This document shows positions 1 through 13,800 of a stretch of DNA of 64,000 nucleotides, piece by piece. The DNA is from Malurus cyaneus samueli (taxonomy: Eukaryota; Chordata; Aves; Passeriformes; Maluridae), in contig CM019219.1 in NCBI GenBank assembly GCA_009741485.1, forward strand, positions 4,647,527-4,711,526, given 5' to 3'. The stretch's first letter is position 1. The number at the start of each line of letters is the position of its first letter. The translations under genes and the position numbers were made by a program. The notes beneath the pieces were generated by a model that made no database searches, was not told where the DNA came from, and worked only from the letters and a program-made list of their open reading frames with translations.

Positions 1-995
1 ATAGCTGCCTTTCAGCAGTTGTTTGCTTTTTAGTTCCCCTCTTTGGCAACAACAAAGTGCATTTTAGAGGGAACTGTCAGCTTTCAAGCTGATTTGAGGA
101 CGGGAAACAGGCACCAGGGGGGTTTGTGTGGAGCACAAGCCCTGCCTTTGTCGCTGGGACTGGCACCCACGAGCGGTGCGAGTTATGGAGCATCCCTACA
201 GCACACCAGGGCTGCGCTCTCCGAGAGGGCCAGAAATAACCCACAGCTCCTACCAACGCAGAGAATAACTGAAACCAGAAAAGGTCAATGAGATGAGTCA
301 AAACAATGAATGACAGTGGAGCAAATTTTACAAATCCCCATTACATCACCCGGGGAAAACAAACCGCGTGCAGCCAGCGACCGCACGGGCCCGCGCGCGG
401 CCGTCCCTCCCTTTCATATTTCACTGGTTTATGATCAGCCTGCTCGGGGCAGGGTTTGCACAGGCAGATCGCATACCTGGAGCTTTAGCACATAATGGCA
501 CAAAGCTGCAGAAACCGATAAGCCTTTTCCCAGACAAAGGGTGAAATAATGCACGTTCTTTGGAGCGCCACAGACAGACAGAAAGCATTAAAAAAGCCCC
601 GTTCTCCCGGTGAAGATTTTCTGGAAAAGCCACACGGAGCAAGTTTGCACATTCCTCTGTCTAAATGGGCTGTATAGCCACTTAATTTTTATTCACTTTG
701 AAACAGAGATGTTTTCTTTGGATACATTATCATCGTAGCTCTTTTCACACAGCATGAAATCCACGGCTGGTTTGCTTGGCTAGAACACTCTGTCAAATAC
801 CTGAAACAGTGAGTGCCTGTGTGCAGTGTATATAACGGCATGGAAATATTTATTATATTTTGTTCAGATGGAATGACTTCACCGCTTGTCAGCTCTGCCT
901 CTCGGACTGTGAGCAGCAGCCAAGGATACCTGTTCAGGTTCACACTGAGATGTGAATCTGCGAGCTCTGCTCTTGGGGTGCCGTGTTATACTTAC
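1..995 (-). other. GRK5: GRK5 intron 5 (5' part)
   Basis: This is intronic sequence downstream of the exon 5 donor, running off the left edge. No exon-like frame with splice sites was found. The one notable spot is a dense group of CpG dinucleotides around 365-403; the rest shows nothing I recognise. Confidence 0.85.
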
Positions 996-1096
996 TTTGT
1001 GCAGGGAGAGAACAGCTCTTTGCAGGGGCTGTTCTCGAGCTTCTCCTCCGTCTGTTGGATGAGTTCTTGACTGACTTCAGGAACACAGGCTGGAGA
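996..1096 (-). CDS. GRK5: GRK5 exon 5 (RGS-homology domain, continued)
   Basis: The exon is 101 bases, entering in phase 0 and leaving in phase 2. It reads SPACVPEVSQELIQQTEEKL then ENSPCKELFSPCT and two bases (AA) of the next codon, about residues 114-147. The match to the mammalian exon is partial but clear: it starts SP, has QTEEKL in the middle and then PCKELFS. The acceptor is a run of pyrimidines ending in ctccccag and the donor is AA|gtaagt. The following exon, which should begin the HEYL segment of the RH domain, is not found in the 995 bases to the left, so it lies beyond the window edge. This exon is clearly more diverged from mammals than exons 2-4. Confidence 0.93.
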
Positions 1097-4000
1097 CTGG
1101 GGAGAGAAGAGAGGGGAACGTTAATTCCCTGGCGAGGTGCAGATTCTCCTCTCTCAAGAGTGAGAGGCGCATTCATTATTTACACCCCGAGCTGCTTCCA
1201 TTCAGTTCCAGCGGTTGTGTAAAAGCAAAGGAGCCTTTACGTCAAAGAGCAGTAAAATAGGATACCGTGGCAACTCGCTGCACATTCCACTCTGTCCTCA
1301 CAGAGCTTTTCTGCCTTCTCCTGTACCTTCACCTCCTTGCCCAGCCTCATGAATATGCAGGACCCACTCCTTGCCAATTCTTTGAACTGCTCCCTTGCAT
1401 CCCATGAAAAATGTGCTGGCCTGAACTGTGTACAGGCCATTCTGTTAAACAAAAGAGAATTTGCCCGGTATTTTCACTTCATGGGTGATTCATTGTGCTT
1501 TCTGAAAAATTTTTTTAACCAAAACAAGAGCAGAGCATTGGTACTTATTGATGTAGATCTACATCTATCTATATATAAAAATATGCTCACGAAAGTATTT
1601 GGACACATTAGTTCCTCCTTAGAAAGAAAAAAAAATAATTCAGCAGCTTTAAAATAATAATTTCAAAAAGGAACTTTTCCAAGCACATAAACTCTTTTCA
1701 TCCTCTCCTCCCTTTGGAGAGAACATATATTCAGCCCTTCAAAAAGCCCTTACCAAAGAGAGGTCTCTTGCAGTATGCCTTGATGGTTAACCAGTTTAGG
1801 ACTTTTGGGACTAATTATTAAAAAAGAGAGATTTTTAGGCAGTCCACATTCTTACACATTGGCTGTATACTGTAATTAAATCACAAAGTGTATATTTGCG
1901 TGTGTGTGCACCTATTTATAGGCATTTCCCCCATGTACATGAAAGTCCCTTTATATAACCAATTGGATTTGGGTGTTTTCAATCAACCCAGCCATAGATG
2001 AGAAAATCCTCTTTCCCTGCAGAAGCCTTAATGCTCAGTAAGGTCTCCCATCGGTGCCCATGACCAGCAGATGTGCTGAGTGGGTGGGTCACAGAGCATC
2101 ATCCCTCATTCCTGGCCAGATGTTCTCATTAACTCATCCCTAGTTAGAGATATCTTGGCAAGCACGGAAATGGATTGCAGGCAGAGCTCAAAAGCACTGG
2201 GAATGAGGACAGAGGAAAGGGCAGAGGTGGAGCCAGAGAAAATCCCCAGCATGGTGATAGCTGAATTAAGTCTTTCATCTTTTCCTTCCCACTGCTGAAA
2301 TGTGAATATGATCCTGGTTGTGACATGAAATAGTAAGTTTGTTCCACTTGGATGTTTTTAAATAGGAACATGGTTTACAGAACTGTCTGTACACGCTGTG
2401 TAACGCACTCTCACTGCTCAGCCTTGACAGACAATCTGCAGAACGTGCTGGGGATACCTCTGACCTCGCTGAAATGTGTCCTCATTTCCTCAATATATTC
2501 CTACATTTTCTCAGTAAAAGATACCTAGGGAACACCCACTTTTAATCACAGACAGAGTAGGTTGCTAATAATTAAGAGTGTCACAGTTTCTTGAGAGGTA
2601 GATGAGCCCCTCACATTATCATCTAAAAGACAGAGACTGAGGCAAAGCCAGATTTTCTCAGCCTGATTGACCACTGAGGTTGACAGGAATGAAGAATTAT
2701 GGAACAACCCTCAGTAAATCAGAAAACTTTCAGGAACCCCTAACTGTCCATGCCCATGAATAAATCTAGGCCCCAGTTTTAGTTCAAGAGAGTAAATGGA
2801 GGCAAGAGGGAAGCAGTGAAACCACTAGGAAAAAACCTAAAAAGTCCTGTTTCCAATCCTACAGCCCTGAAACTATTGGGGGAAAAGACAAACAAACAGA
2901 TTAAAAGAAAGGCTTTTAAAGCAATATTCAAATATGAACAAAGGCCTAATGATTAGCAGTATTTCAGTTGATTGTGGCTATAAATCAGATTAATGAATAC
3001 CTTTACTTCACAATTGTGGATACACGTTTGTGTGGACACACATTTGCACACACATGCCCAAAGCTGGTACACAGCTGTGTGAATCCACTGATCCAAACCC
3101 TGGTTCAAGGTGATCAACTCTCTGATTTGCAGGGAAACACCACTGAACTTCACAGCCTTGGTACCTGTGTGGACCAGGAGTCTCTTCTGATGTGAACAGA
3201 GCAGCCCTTCAGCAAAATCCATTCTGGGGCCTCTAAATGAGGCTACTGCTGACTACATCTGGAACTTGTTCTACATTTAGAGGTCAAAACTGGAATCTAA
3301 AAGCTAAGTACTAAACTGCATAATTAGTCATTTAGACCAAGTGACCTGATTCTTACTCATGCCAGGCAACTTCACTTCCCTTTGGGAATCCATTTCCCAG
3401 TGGAAGGCAAGCTGCCTCGAGGTTACTGTTGAAAATTATGCTCGTGACACATTACTGGAGGACTAATCCCATCAAACTTTGTCTGAGATCAAAGCACATT
3501 TAAAAAAAAATTATAAGAATCAGCTAACTTTTATTCACAAAAAGGAAATTAAATTCTTGTAGTGAAAGGGGGGAAGAATGAGCAAAAGTAATAGTAAGTA
3601 TGGCAATGTGGGAAGTATTGAAAAATGACACAGACTGTGATTCCTCTCTCCAAGCTCGAGGGAGATACAGTCACCACTTGGTTTTCCAAAACCACTCATT
3701 GCTGACCTCTGAGTCTTCACTTTCTCTGCACAAGCTGGGACCAAGGTAACAAATCAAGGCAGGCAAAGACACAAGCACATTGAAATCCTCAGCGTGGACT
3801 AAAGCCTTACAGTGCAGGGCAAACACATCCCTAGACTGTTTAATTTTCTCTAACAAAAACCAGAATTGGTTGTTTTTGCTCTTTTTCACAGGCTGATCAT
3901 TTCCCAAGGTTCTGTAGGCCCAGCAGAACATATTGTATTGTTACAGAGCCCTTCACAGAGCTCAGAGCACCACACACCTGGGAGGAACAGCCCCAACCCT

Positions 4001-6214
4001 TTCCAACTCTGCCCACAGCTCTAGGGACCCTTTGTGTGATCCTTCCTGAGGTTTTCCTTGTAACTCCACAGCTCCCAGTGCTCCCATTAAATAGCAATAG
4101 TTGCCCCTTTCCCTGTGTGAATACTGTGCACACCTACAGCCTTCAGGAGTTCAAACAAAGCCAGAAACAATCACAAACCAAAACCCAACCCACCAACCCA
4201 CTTTTGCTCCCCTGGAGAACAATTAGGTAGCACAGGTTGTGCGTGCAAGGAAGCATTTGGATCCCAAGAGGGAAGGCTTCCAAAGGTAACAATTTGGCCA
4301 TTCACAGATGAAAAAGTTGCTTTTTCCCTGGAGAGGTGCAGAAGATTTCTACAGCCACAATGAAATGGTTATTAACACCATTCTCCTGCTGCATTATGGG
4401 CAAAGGCTGTAAAAGCAAATTTGGCTTTTACAAGGGAACAGAGACACCTTTTCCAACATATTAAATGTCTTGTGGCAGCTAGGAGAGCCATACACCGTGA
4501 TTAAGACCATTACATCTGAGCTTGTGACAAAGAATATTCTGCTCACTCTTCAGAAACACCTGCAGAAAGCAGTCACATTTTCTTCCATTCAGAACTAAAC
4601 TCTGGGGAGTTAGAACAAGAATAGTCGTGTGTTTCCCCTAATGGTTATTCTGTTTCCTGAAGGCAAAGAAAGTGATTGTTGATCTCATTTGCAAATGTAA
4701 ATCAGAAATTAAGCCAGCCAAACCAAGTGATTTACACTGGGGTAAAGCTGATGGAACTGGAAGCAGATTCATGGCAGCACAAGTTGTGCTTAAGTTGATA
4801 CTATAACAAAAATTTCTCTCATCACATTATCCTTATTGATCTTAATTACAGTCCAAAAGTCCACACTACTTTTACCAGGTTTTAACCAAAATCTTCTGCC
4901 TCCTGTATCTTCTCCTGCATGGCTGGAAACTGAAAACCTTTGTACAAATATTTTGCTGGCAAAGCAATATCTCACTTTTATGATACTCTCCCATTTAATT
5001 TTTAAGAAAAGCATGCAACCAGGAATTGTGTTAGTGGTTATTTCAGAAACAAGAAATGGATATTCAGTTACTTCCGAGTGCCATTACCACACTCTGAAAA
5101 AACTTGCCACTTTAGAATGTTTTTTTCTTAATTAAAAGACAAGAGTTACTTTTAATAAATGACATGAAAACAGCTGAGATGTCTCACATTTGTTCAAGGT
5201 TAGTTATGTTCATGTCCACAAAAAGTCTGGATGGCAGCAAAGCTCTGTCCAGCAGCACTGTCTGGTGCTGCCCATGTCCTGGCACCTCACTAAAGTACTG
5301 AAAAGCAGCAAAATCTGATTTAGATCAGACAAAAGCTCCCAGGCTCCAGTGGGACTCCCCATTATCTGTTATTTTGAATGTCATGTTGCATCACTACAGA
5401 TTAAAACGTGGCCTGTCCTTTTCTGACAGCTCTCTAAGTTTTGCTAGAGGCCTTTTCACTCAGACCTCCAAGACCCAGCGTTTGCTGAGTTCACTGAACA
5501 GGACAGCCATCAAATAAACCTTCTCCTAAACTCATCTCTATGCGTTTGCCATGGGACTCACATCATCATCTCTCAGATGGTGTTTTCCTGTGACTGTGTG
5601 GGGTTTACCAGACCTTTTGTTGCTCTATCAGCAAACCAAATTCTTTATCAAACAAGCTGAAGCTGCTGGCAGTACCAAAGGAGGCATTCAGAAGAGCTTC
5701 TCTTTTACTTTTATATGAAAAGGTGTTATTTATTCTACTTTTTCTTATGAGAGAACTTCCAAATGTTCACAGCTCATGACCTCGGTCTCAGCGTGGAGTG
5801 CTACAGGTGCTGCCTCGCAGCCTGTGGAAGGGAAAGCAAACACAGATCTGCACTTTCAAGGAACAAAAACATTTTCCTGGCAGCCCAGCAGCTGGGGCTC
5901 ACCCTTCTGGAGCTGGGGTGAGGTGAGAAGGTGTCCCTGGTTATTCCTGGGAGCTGTCCAGAGCCCAGAGCAGATGCACACACAGCACAAAGCTGCACGG
6001 GCAGAGCTGGTTCACAGAGTGTAAATCTGATGTTCCCATGGGAAAAGTGCCCAAATGACCAAGTGGACTGAGAGGGATGTGTTGAGACTCCAGCTAAAGA
6101 CACAAATCCAGCTGGGGTCAGCACCATCTGAGAACCTACAGAGAGCTGACAAGAGCACCAAGTGTCTCAACATTGGGAAGCATGCTTAGGAGAAAAAGCC
6201 CAAAGGAAACCACT

Positions 6215-6510
6215 GAGGAACTAGATCTGTTTAGTCTGTAAAAGAAAGGGTGAAACTTGATAAAGGTCTTTTAATAGAGAAATGTTTTTAATAAAGAGGG
6301 CAGGGATCAATTATTCTGCATATTCTGCTCTACACTGGGGGAATGATGTGAAGAAATCCACTTAATTGGATATGAAGGCTTTTTATTCTAATTTTTCACA
6401 CAGGGGAGAAGAAGAACAGGCCTATGAATGTGGTGGAATCTGTTCTCAGAGGTCTGAGAGACCTCCAAGGGCACTCAGACATCTGTTGATCATCTAAGTG
6501 TATTTGATCT
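6215..6510 (+). mobile_element. Old CR1 LINE 3' fragment
   Basis: Two blocks fit the CR1 3' untranslated region on the plus strand. A gatctgtttagtctg block near 6225 is followed by a GTGGTGGAATCT block and an AGAGACCTCCAAGG block near 6430-6470. The stretch between them is diverged, and no ATTCTATGA end repeat is visible. It is antisense to GRK5. The call is from remembered consensus words, and its age makes the boundaries approximate. Confidence 0.5.
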
Positions 6511-7771
6511 CTGTTCAACACAAGAGGCTCTTGAGCCCTTTCCCAGTCCTTTGTACCAATGATTTTGTAAAATGCTGGGCTTTACAAAACACAGGCCCAT
6601 GGCATGGCCCTGAGAGCAGATGGGGAAGGGAGTTGTGTGCTGAGAGCTCACCAAAGGAAAACTGTAGCTCTGAGTAAAGAATTAAGAATCTTCTTTGTAG
6701 ATGAACAGTCTTGCTTCAAAGACTTGTCTCAATAATCACTGTCTCCTAAAAAATAAATGACAGCGCTCACAGAACCCTGAACTTCAGACCAGAATTTTGG
6801 AGACCATTAAATTTGGCCAGGCTGACTTTGCAAGAAACAGAGCAAGTCTCTAGTTCAGAGGTAATTCTTCACCCTTACACAGTGACTTTCATCCAAGAAC
6901 CTCAAAATATTAAAGCTTCATTGCATGATTAAGTCTTCATGAGCTAGGTGGCAATCTCAGAATATTTCACAGAACAGCCAACAGGAGGTTAAGAGACGAG
7001 TTCTGCAGAAGGTTTGATCACCTGTGACTGAAATCAAAGAAGTCTCACTGAGATAAATGAAAGCTGGAGATACTCACATACCTCAAATCAGTCCAATTGT
7101 AGCTGGCAATTAGCAAATAAAGAATAGAAACCTAGAAGTACAGGCTTCCATTTCATAGCAGCTCCTGCCAGTGGATGTGAGTCATCAGAGTATCTTAAAG
7201 CACAACTGCTCATCACCACAAAAACTGCAGGAACCAGAAGGATGCTGCACTCTTTAGATTGAACAGACCTCATGCAAACCTCTGTCACAAACACAATTGC
7301 TCCCCTGGCAAGTTTCAGGCATGCAGCCGATACTGAAACATGATGAGTTATTTTAAAAGCCACTTGCGTAAAATAAATACCGTGCAGCATATGTTATGTT
7401 TCAGGTTAGGAAAACATTCCACAACAAGCTAGCTTAAAACAATTAAAAATGTTTCAGTCGGTGGACAAAAGTTCAAGCTGCAGCTTTTCTTGAGCTGCCT
7501 CTAGTTCCAAGCATTTGTCTTGGTGATGTGTGTATTTTCAGATGTTGACAGCAATGTTCCACATATAATCTGTTTGAAAATCTCCACACAGATTTGCTAC
7601 TAGTAGAGACCTCAAAACTATGACAGAAACATGCTAAAATGAGCTTTTTGTGTGAGATGGTGAGTGGTGGGAAGAGCTCATACACAAAAACTTGGAAATT
7701 CTGGCTTTATCCAGCAGTCTAAGCTACAGCCTGGGAAAGTTCTGACTGTGGAGCCAGGGACTGACTGAAGG

Positions 7772-7829
7772 GAGAATCCAAAATCTTTTAAGCTGGGAAA
7801 GACTTTAAGATCACTGAGTACCATTAAGA
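7772..7829 (-). mobile_element. CR1 LINE 3' end fragment
   Basis: This short block has the reverse-complement CR1 end pattern: an AATC start, then a tract like TTTTAAGCTGGGAAAGAC, then TTTAAGATCACTGAGT. It corresponds to the GGTTGGAAAAGACCTTTAAGATCA region of avian CR1. The CR1 sense strand is the minus strand, the same as GRK5. Only about 58 bases are recognisable. Confidence 0.6.
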
Positions 7830-10800
7830 AATTCAGAGGAGAGCAGCAGAGGAGGAAATGGAATGTCTTGGTTGTATTACGATTTTGGGAAGTCAAGGCT
7901 GGGCATTCCTGGTGAGGGGAAGGATCCGAGCACCGTCACAGGACACGCAGACTCCTGATGATTTTTGGTGTTATGCACAAAAATGTTGGAACATTCTTTT
8001 GCTTTTCCCTGTGTCTGATCTTATCTATCCAGTTCTAGCTGAGCAGTAAACAGCCAATTCTACATCAGGAGCAGCTGCAGCACTTTAACTGATCAACTCC
8101 TGCTTTTCCTTTTCATTTTTTTCTTTTCCCCCCTGCCACAGTCATTTGGGTCTGTACGAGGTGAACCAGTAAAGCAAAAGGCTTCATAATTCCAGGATAT
8201 TTGCTTTGAGATGACAGATGTAGGAACTGGCAGTGGGGTGGATGGGCAGCTGTGTTATTAGCAGCAATTTATCTGTTACATCAGTGTGTGACACCTAAGA
8301 ATGGGGACCTGGAGTGCCAGGCACTGCAGACACATCACAGCTTCCAAAGCAAACCAACCCCACCAGCCCTGGGAGCAGGAGCAGGGGTCAAAGATATGGA
8401 ATATCTCATCCAGGATGACAGAGTGGGTCAAGAGCAGAGAAAACATTGAGCCTGATCCCTTTCCCAGACCAAAGAGCGTTCTCAGTGCCGAGGGCAGGAT
8501 CACTCACTGGTGTCTGAGTGGAGCAGATCAGCAGTGCCTGTCAGCTGTGGCGTTTGTTTTGGAGCTGCTAGCTGATCTGGAGTCATGACAAATCTGTTTT
8601 CCCTCATCTGCTACTACACTATCAAAACACATGTTGACACAGAGGAAGAGGCAGTGACTGGAGACAGCAGAGCCCTCGGCAGGCAGCTGGGCACGTTCCT
8701 GCCTGGAGGGGCTGTGCTAAAACCACACAAAGGCCATGCTATCGCCTCAGTCCGTGGGGTATATCTGATGTAACTCCAGCCCCCTCGCTTGCCCTGGACC
8801 CCTTGGGGTACCTCTTGTGCCTCGTTGAGCCCAGCAGCAGAAAAAGGACATTTTTCCTCCCTGGGTTCCCAACATCCTTCCTCTTTGGTGCTGGGATACA
8901 AGCTGTAGGCAAGAACTGTGCCCTTCCTTGGCAAAACTGCACCCTCTGAGGTTTCCCTTCTGACAAACACATGGGGAGTATATGAATTATTTTTTGGCTC
9001 TCCTGTTAGTCAGCAACAGGCCCTGCTATCTGTACCTTGCTTTTCCTCTTCCCAACAGACATTTCTGTACTGTTCCTTTCTAGAAACCACATTTTTGCTG
9101 CTGGTGGTGCCAAATAAGTGACTGCCATGCGAATGGTGTGAGTCAACTTGTTTCCTACGTGAAGCTCTTCAGTCCAAAGTGTGGTTTCCTTGGAATGTTG
9201 ATTTATTTGATTCAAAGAAATCTGGGGGCATAACCACAACATGAGTTTTGGAGCAACAAAAGAAGAGGAAAGACTGCCTAGGTCAAGAAGGAGAAAACTC
9301 TTCCTGGCTCCTGTAGGTGACCAGAGCTTAAACAGCCAAAGCCCTGTAGAAAGTCATTTTGAAATAACAAATTGTCCCATGAGACACAATTTAGTTGCTT
9401 CATCATCTTCTTTTGCAAGTCCAGTGAATCAGCTGCAGGCTTTATACTCTTCAATTAAACAGAAACACTCACCGCAATCCCAACCAGCTTTGGGATTTTT
9501 GGTACAGCTTATTTTAAGAATCTAAGCTGGTCAGCCCAGAAGACATGCTTTTGACTTCAATTAGTGAGAAATTTGGCCTCACAAGAAGTGCTTGGCAGGA
9601 TATTTTTCCCGATCTTCAAACCCTAGTCCTTCTCTACCCATACTTTTAAAGTAATTCTTTAGAAACCTGCTCATAGAGGTTTCTTCACCAAAGAACCACA
9701 TTTTTCTTCCTTTCTGTAGACAATAGGTTTATTGGTGGATAAACCAGCCAGCTCATAAAGCAGCCAGCTGAAATTTTTCTAAATAAACTTGCCTTAAAGC
9801 AGAGGAAGGGAAAGTCTTGTTTTACTTGTTGTTGCCTTTCTTTTTCTGCCTTAAAAGCATTCTGCACCCAGATTAAAGGATGAAAACAGATGAAATAACT
9901 TGTCAGCAGGATGAGGAGGGCAACTTAAGGAACAGAGGAGAAGAGAAGGTGGATATCAAGCAGGATTTTCTATCCACCCCATGGCGAGGCTGCTCACAAT
10001 CCTTTGGAGCCACAGAACCACTTTTGTCAACAACCCATCATGGCTATAGAGCAGCCAGATGTTGATAAAGCTTTTTGGGAGAACAATTTGGTATTCCCAC
10101 TATTACTAGCAGCAAACATGACAGGACAATTCTGAAAGCTTCTCTTCTCAGGAAGTTTTTTTTCTCTTGTCACATGTGCTTAATAGGTTTGGATAATATC
10201 CAGTGTCCAGCCTCTTATCAGAACCTTCCTACCTTTTAACATCCTCCTGTACTGATGGATGGCCTAAACATTAGCAGGCAACCTCATGTTGCAATAGTCA
10301 TAGCTTGGCTTCCTCTGGGTAAACCAAATGTCATTTGTTCCATTAAAAAAAAATAAATAAAAAAAAGAAATCCCTAAATGTATAAACACTCATTTACAAC
10401 CCCATGGTTGTTACTGAATGGCTTTCTTGCAGGAAAACAAACAGATCCCTGCTTGAATTCACTCCTGTGAGACACAAGGCTGTAAACAGGAGCAACCCTG
10501 CCCTCTTTAAGCTGAAGCCTGATCCATGCTGGGCTCAACTCAGTGGCTGTTCTGCTATCACTTGAAGGGGGAATTCTACAGAATTAATTCTACAGAACTG
10601 ATTTTCCATTAGAGGGACAAAATCCTGAGGAAACACTTGAATGAAGAAGTGAAAATCCAAAAGACAGTCCAAGAAATCTTGAAAAGAAATAAGAAGCGAA
10701 TTAAACAAACATCAGGCAGGAACCAGAGGCCCACTCACAGAAAGACTGGAAACACCCAGGAAGGCAAACAAAATCACTGCTAGGACGGGAAACAGGGCAT

Positions 10801-13800
10801 TCCCATATCACCTGGATCACAGTCCATTAGCAATCATATGGCAACAGCCATCTGCAAGGAACTGGGAGGGAAGGCATTTATTGTGGGCAATGACACGCTG
10901 TTTGCAGTGGCGTATTCCACTCTTCCTCAATTTTGCTTGTTGGATAAACAACATCATTGCCAGGATAATAAACTTGCTATATGCTTGATTTTTGACTCAG
11001 GTTAGAGTCTGACTTGGTTCAAAAATAATAAATTAGCATACAAGCTGAAGCTTGGCAAGCAGATTAAATGAGTTTTTAAAGTGTTGTCCCATTACTGGGG
11101 AAAAAAATATTAAGAATGAATAGCTTGAAGTGTCATATAACCACAACTGAAATACACTGATTATTTCTAAATCAATTTGTAAAAAAAAGACTTTTAAAAA
11201 AAATCACACTTTTTACATTTATGTAGTGATATTTAAGGAAATGAAATATATTTATTTCCTGTGAAATTTAAAACCATTTCTATGGGAGTCCTGTGTTCCC
11301 TGGTTCCAAATTAAAATAGCACACCCTTTTAGTTTACTGATTCTTCTAATTGCTTCATGCCAGCCAAAGGTGTCAGCCTCAGGCATCTCATCTGACTTTG
11401 CCTGGCCCATTCTTGTGAGGTTTCTCAGATGCTGAAGTCTCCAGATGTTTTTTCCAGAATCCTAATTTCCTCTTGTGAGGGAATCAGGTGAGAAATGATG
11501 CATGACCAACATCCATTCTCACCACGTGCCTCTTGATTCTCTTCTTTGGGATGAAGCACAGTGCTGCCTGCTCCTGAGCTCAGCACAAGGAATCCTGAGC
11601 TCAGGGAGACATTCTGACCCCCAGAAATCTGAAACTGAACCACCCAGGAAAGCTGCAGCAAGTATGGGGATGGGAGAGCTGTGGATGTCAGGTCTTCAAA
11701 GGACCCCTGAACTGTTGAGAAATCGTGCACAGAAGTCTGTGTGGATTTGCTACACAAGGTAATTTAATGCATTCTGTATTAGAGCTAGGATGGAATTCAC
11801 CTCATCACACTTTAATCATCTAAAAGCTGAGACACTCAGAGGCTCCCTGGGCTCCCCACAGCCCGTGGGCAGAAAGAGTCATCTCATCTCTCCAATCCAG
11901 ATGCCTCCAAGGCTGAGTGCTGGGAATGGAAGAGGCAGGACTCACCAGAGGTCTATTTTAATGTCATTCTGTGCAAACACACAAAAGCCATCTCCTGCAG
12001 ATTTCTGGATGTTTTGCAAGTCAGTGTTCCAGACAGCTGGAAAAGGCTGATTCCTTTTTTCCCATGTGGGCAAAATTTTCAGGCAGAAGAGGCTGTTTCT
12101 GGGAAAGCTGAATGGACCTGAAAGCCTTCTAGAATTAACTTCCCTGGCCACTGCATAATCCACAGGAGCTGAGTACAAGTCATGAGGGGCACGCAGAGGG
12201 GATCGGAGAAAAGATGACCCCTGAAACCGAGAGGGGGAAGCTATAATTAGCATATTCATTAGCCAGGGACAGGCAAGCAGAGCCTTCCTGTTCCCAGATA
12301 ATCCCGTGCAGATCTGCTCTTGGTTTCAGCATCTTTGCTGCTGTCCCAGAGGAGCTGGGGGAGCCTGCCCTGCCTCGCAGGAAATCTCAGCCAGATTTAC
12401 ACGGGGGTGACACCAATTAGTGCAAACCAGTTTCCACCTTCCAAAGGGCAAAGTCAGAGCCATTCCAGCAAACACAGGGAAGCCAGGAGGCTTCTGCCCA
12501 ATGACCAAAGCATCCCAGTGCTCTTCCTGACCACAAATGACAAACAGTTATGAGGCATGCAAACTGGGAGCGTAACCTCTCCAAAACAGGGGAGGAAAAA
12601 CAGAGCTTCAGTCGCACTGATTAGCTTAAAAGAGAGGAGTTAAGGACCCCAGCTCAGAGCTTCCACCAATTTGAGCAAATGCAGCCCTCCCTGAGTCTAA
12701 AGGATGGGACACAGGACCACCCAGGACCTATTTTGGGACAGCACCTTCGGGACAGGGTAGGCTCCGTGTTGTTTCCAGAGGCTCTCCTGCAGTTTGGCAC
12801 CACTGCAAGAGACAGAAGTCCTCAGTAAGTGTTTAGTTAACTAACATTTGTATTATAAACAGTGGGTAAAGGATGAGGAAACAGGACTGGAGCAAACCGT
12901 GAGAAAAAAGCCTTTTTTGCCTGAGACCACAGCAAAGAGACTCCTCATCAAGGCAACGCTGCGATTTTTCAGATTCCTCCAGCACACTACATTGCAGCCC
13001 AGCCTCGGTGGCAGACAAACGTTTATTAAAATAAATTCTGACTAAAAAAGCATTAACTTGAGCAACACGGCTGCCGTTGTGCCACTCAGACATTTTCCCA
13101 GAACTGAACTTGGGGAAGATGATCCTTTTCAGAGAGCCCACTGAGAAGGTCCTTTCCTGGACTCAGACACAGCGATCAGCGGAGATATTGATCGCCCTGT
13201 CTCTGCAACAACAACAGGAATTATGCATTGATTTCTCTGGAGACTGGATTATGTATCGATTATGCGAGCTGCAAAGCAGAGGCCTCAGTAATGCTATCAT
13301 GTCTGGCTGAAATGGTGCTCGTGGAGTGGGGCAGTCAATAGAAAGGGGAGATGAGAAATCCATCGAGGCAAAGGGTAAAGTCCCAGGGTAATTAATTAAA
13401 CGGCAAAATTCTCCTGGCTCAAGCCATGCCAGGATTTCTACTTAAGCATCCTGAAAAGTCTCCTAACAGGAGCCCAAAGGACACGGTGAATAACGCTTTG
13501 AGCAAGTGAATAATTCCAGCCCATCCCGGGCCCATGCAATGCACTGTGTACAGACAGGCACCTCATTCATTGCCCACTTCAATTGGGTCATTAATGAAAT
13601 GAATAGGGTTTAGAAAAATTTGAAAACTAGCTGTGGAGATAACTCTTGGTCCAAGCCTTAAGGGGCCATCCGCTGCAGTGAAAGGAGATGCTGTGCTGGC
13701 CCTTTATCAGCAAGATAATGAGCTTACAGGGGGACAGAGATGGCTTGCTGGATATAAGTGACATAAGCTGAATTTGTAGGAGAGAGATAACAATGTAGAA

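Noticed and set aside
1..995. Search for GRK5 exon 6
   Set aside because: No minus-strand frame here reads the expected HEYL-type continuation with an AG acceptor and the right phase.
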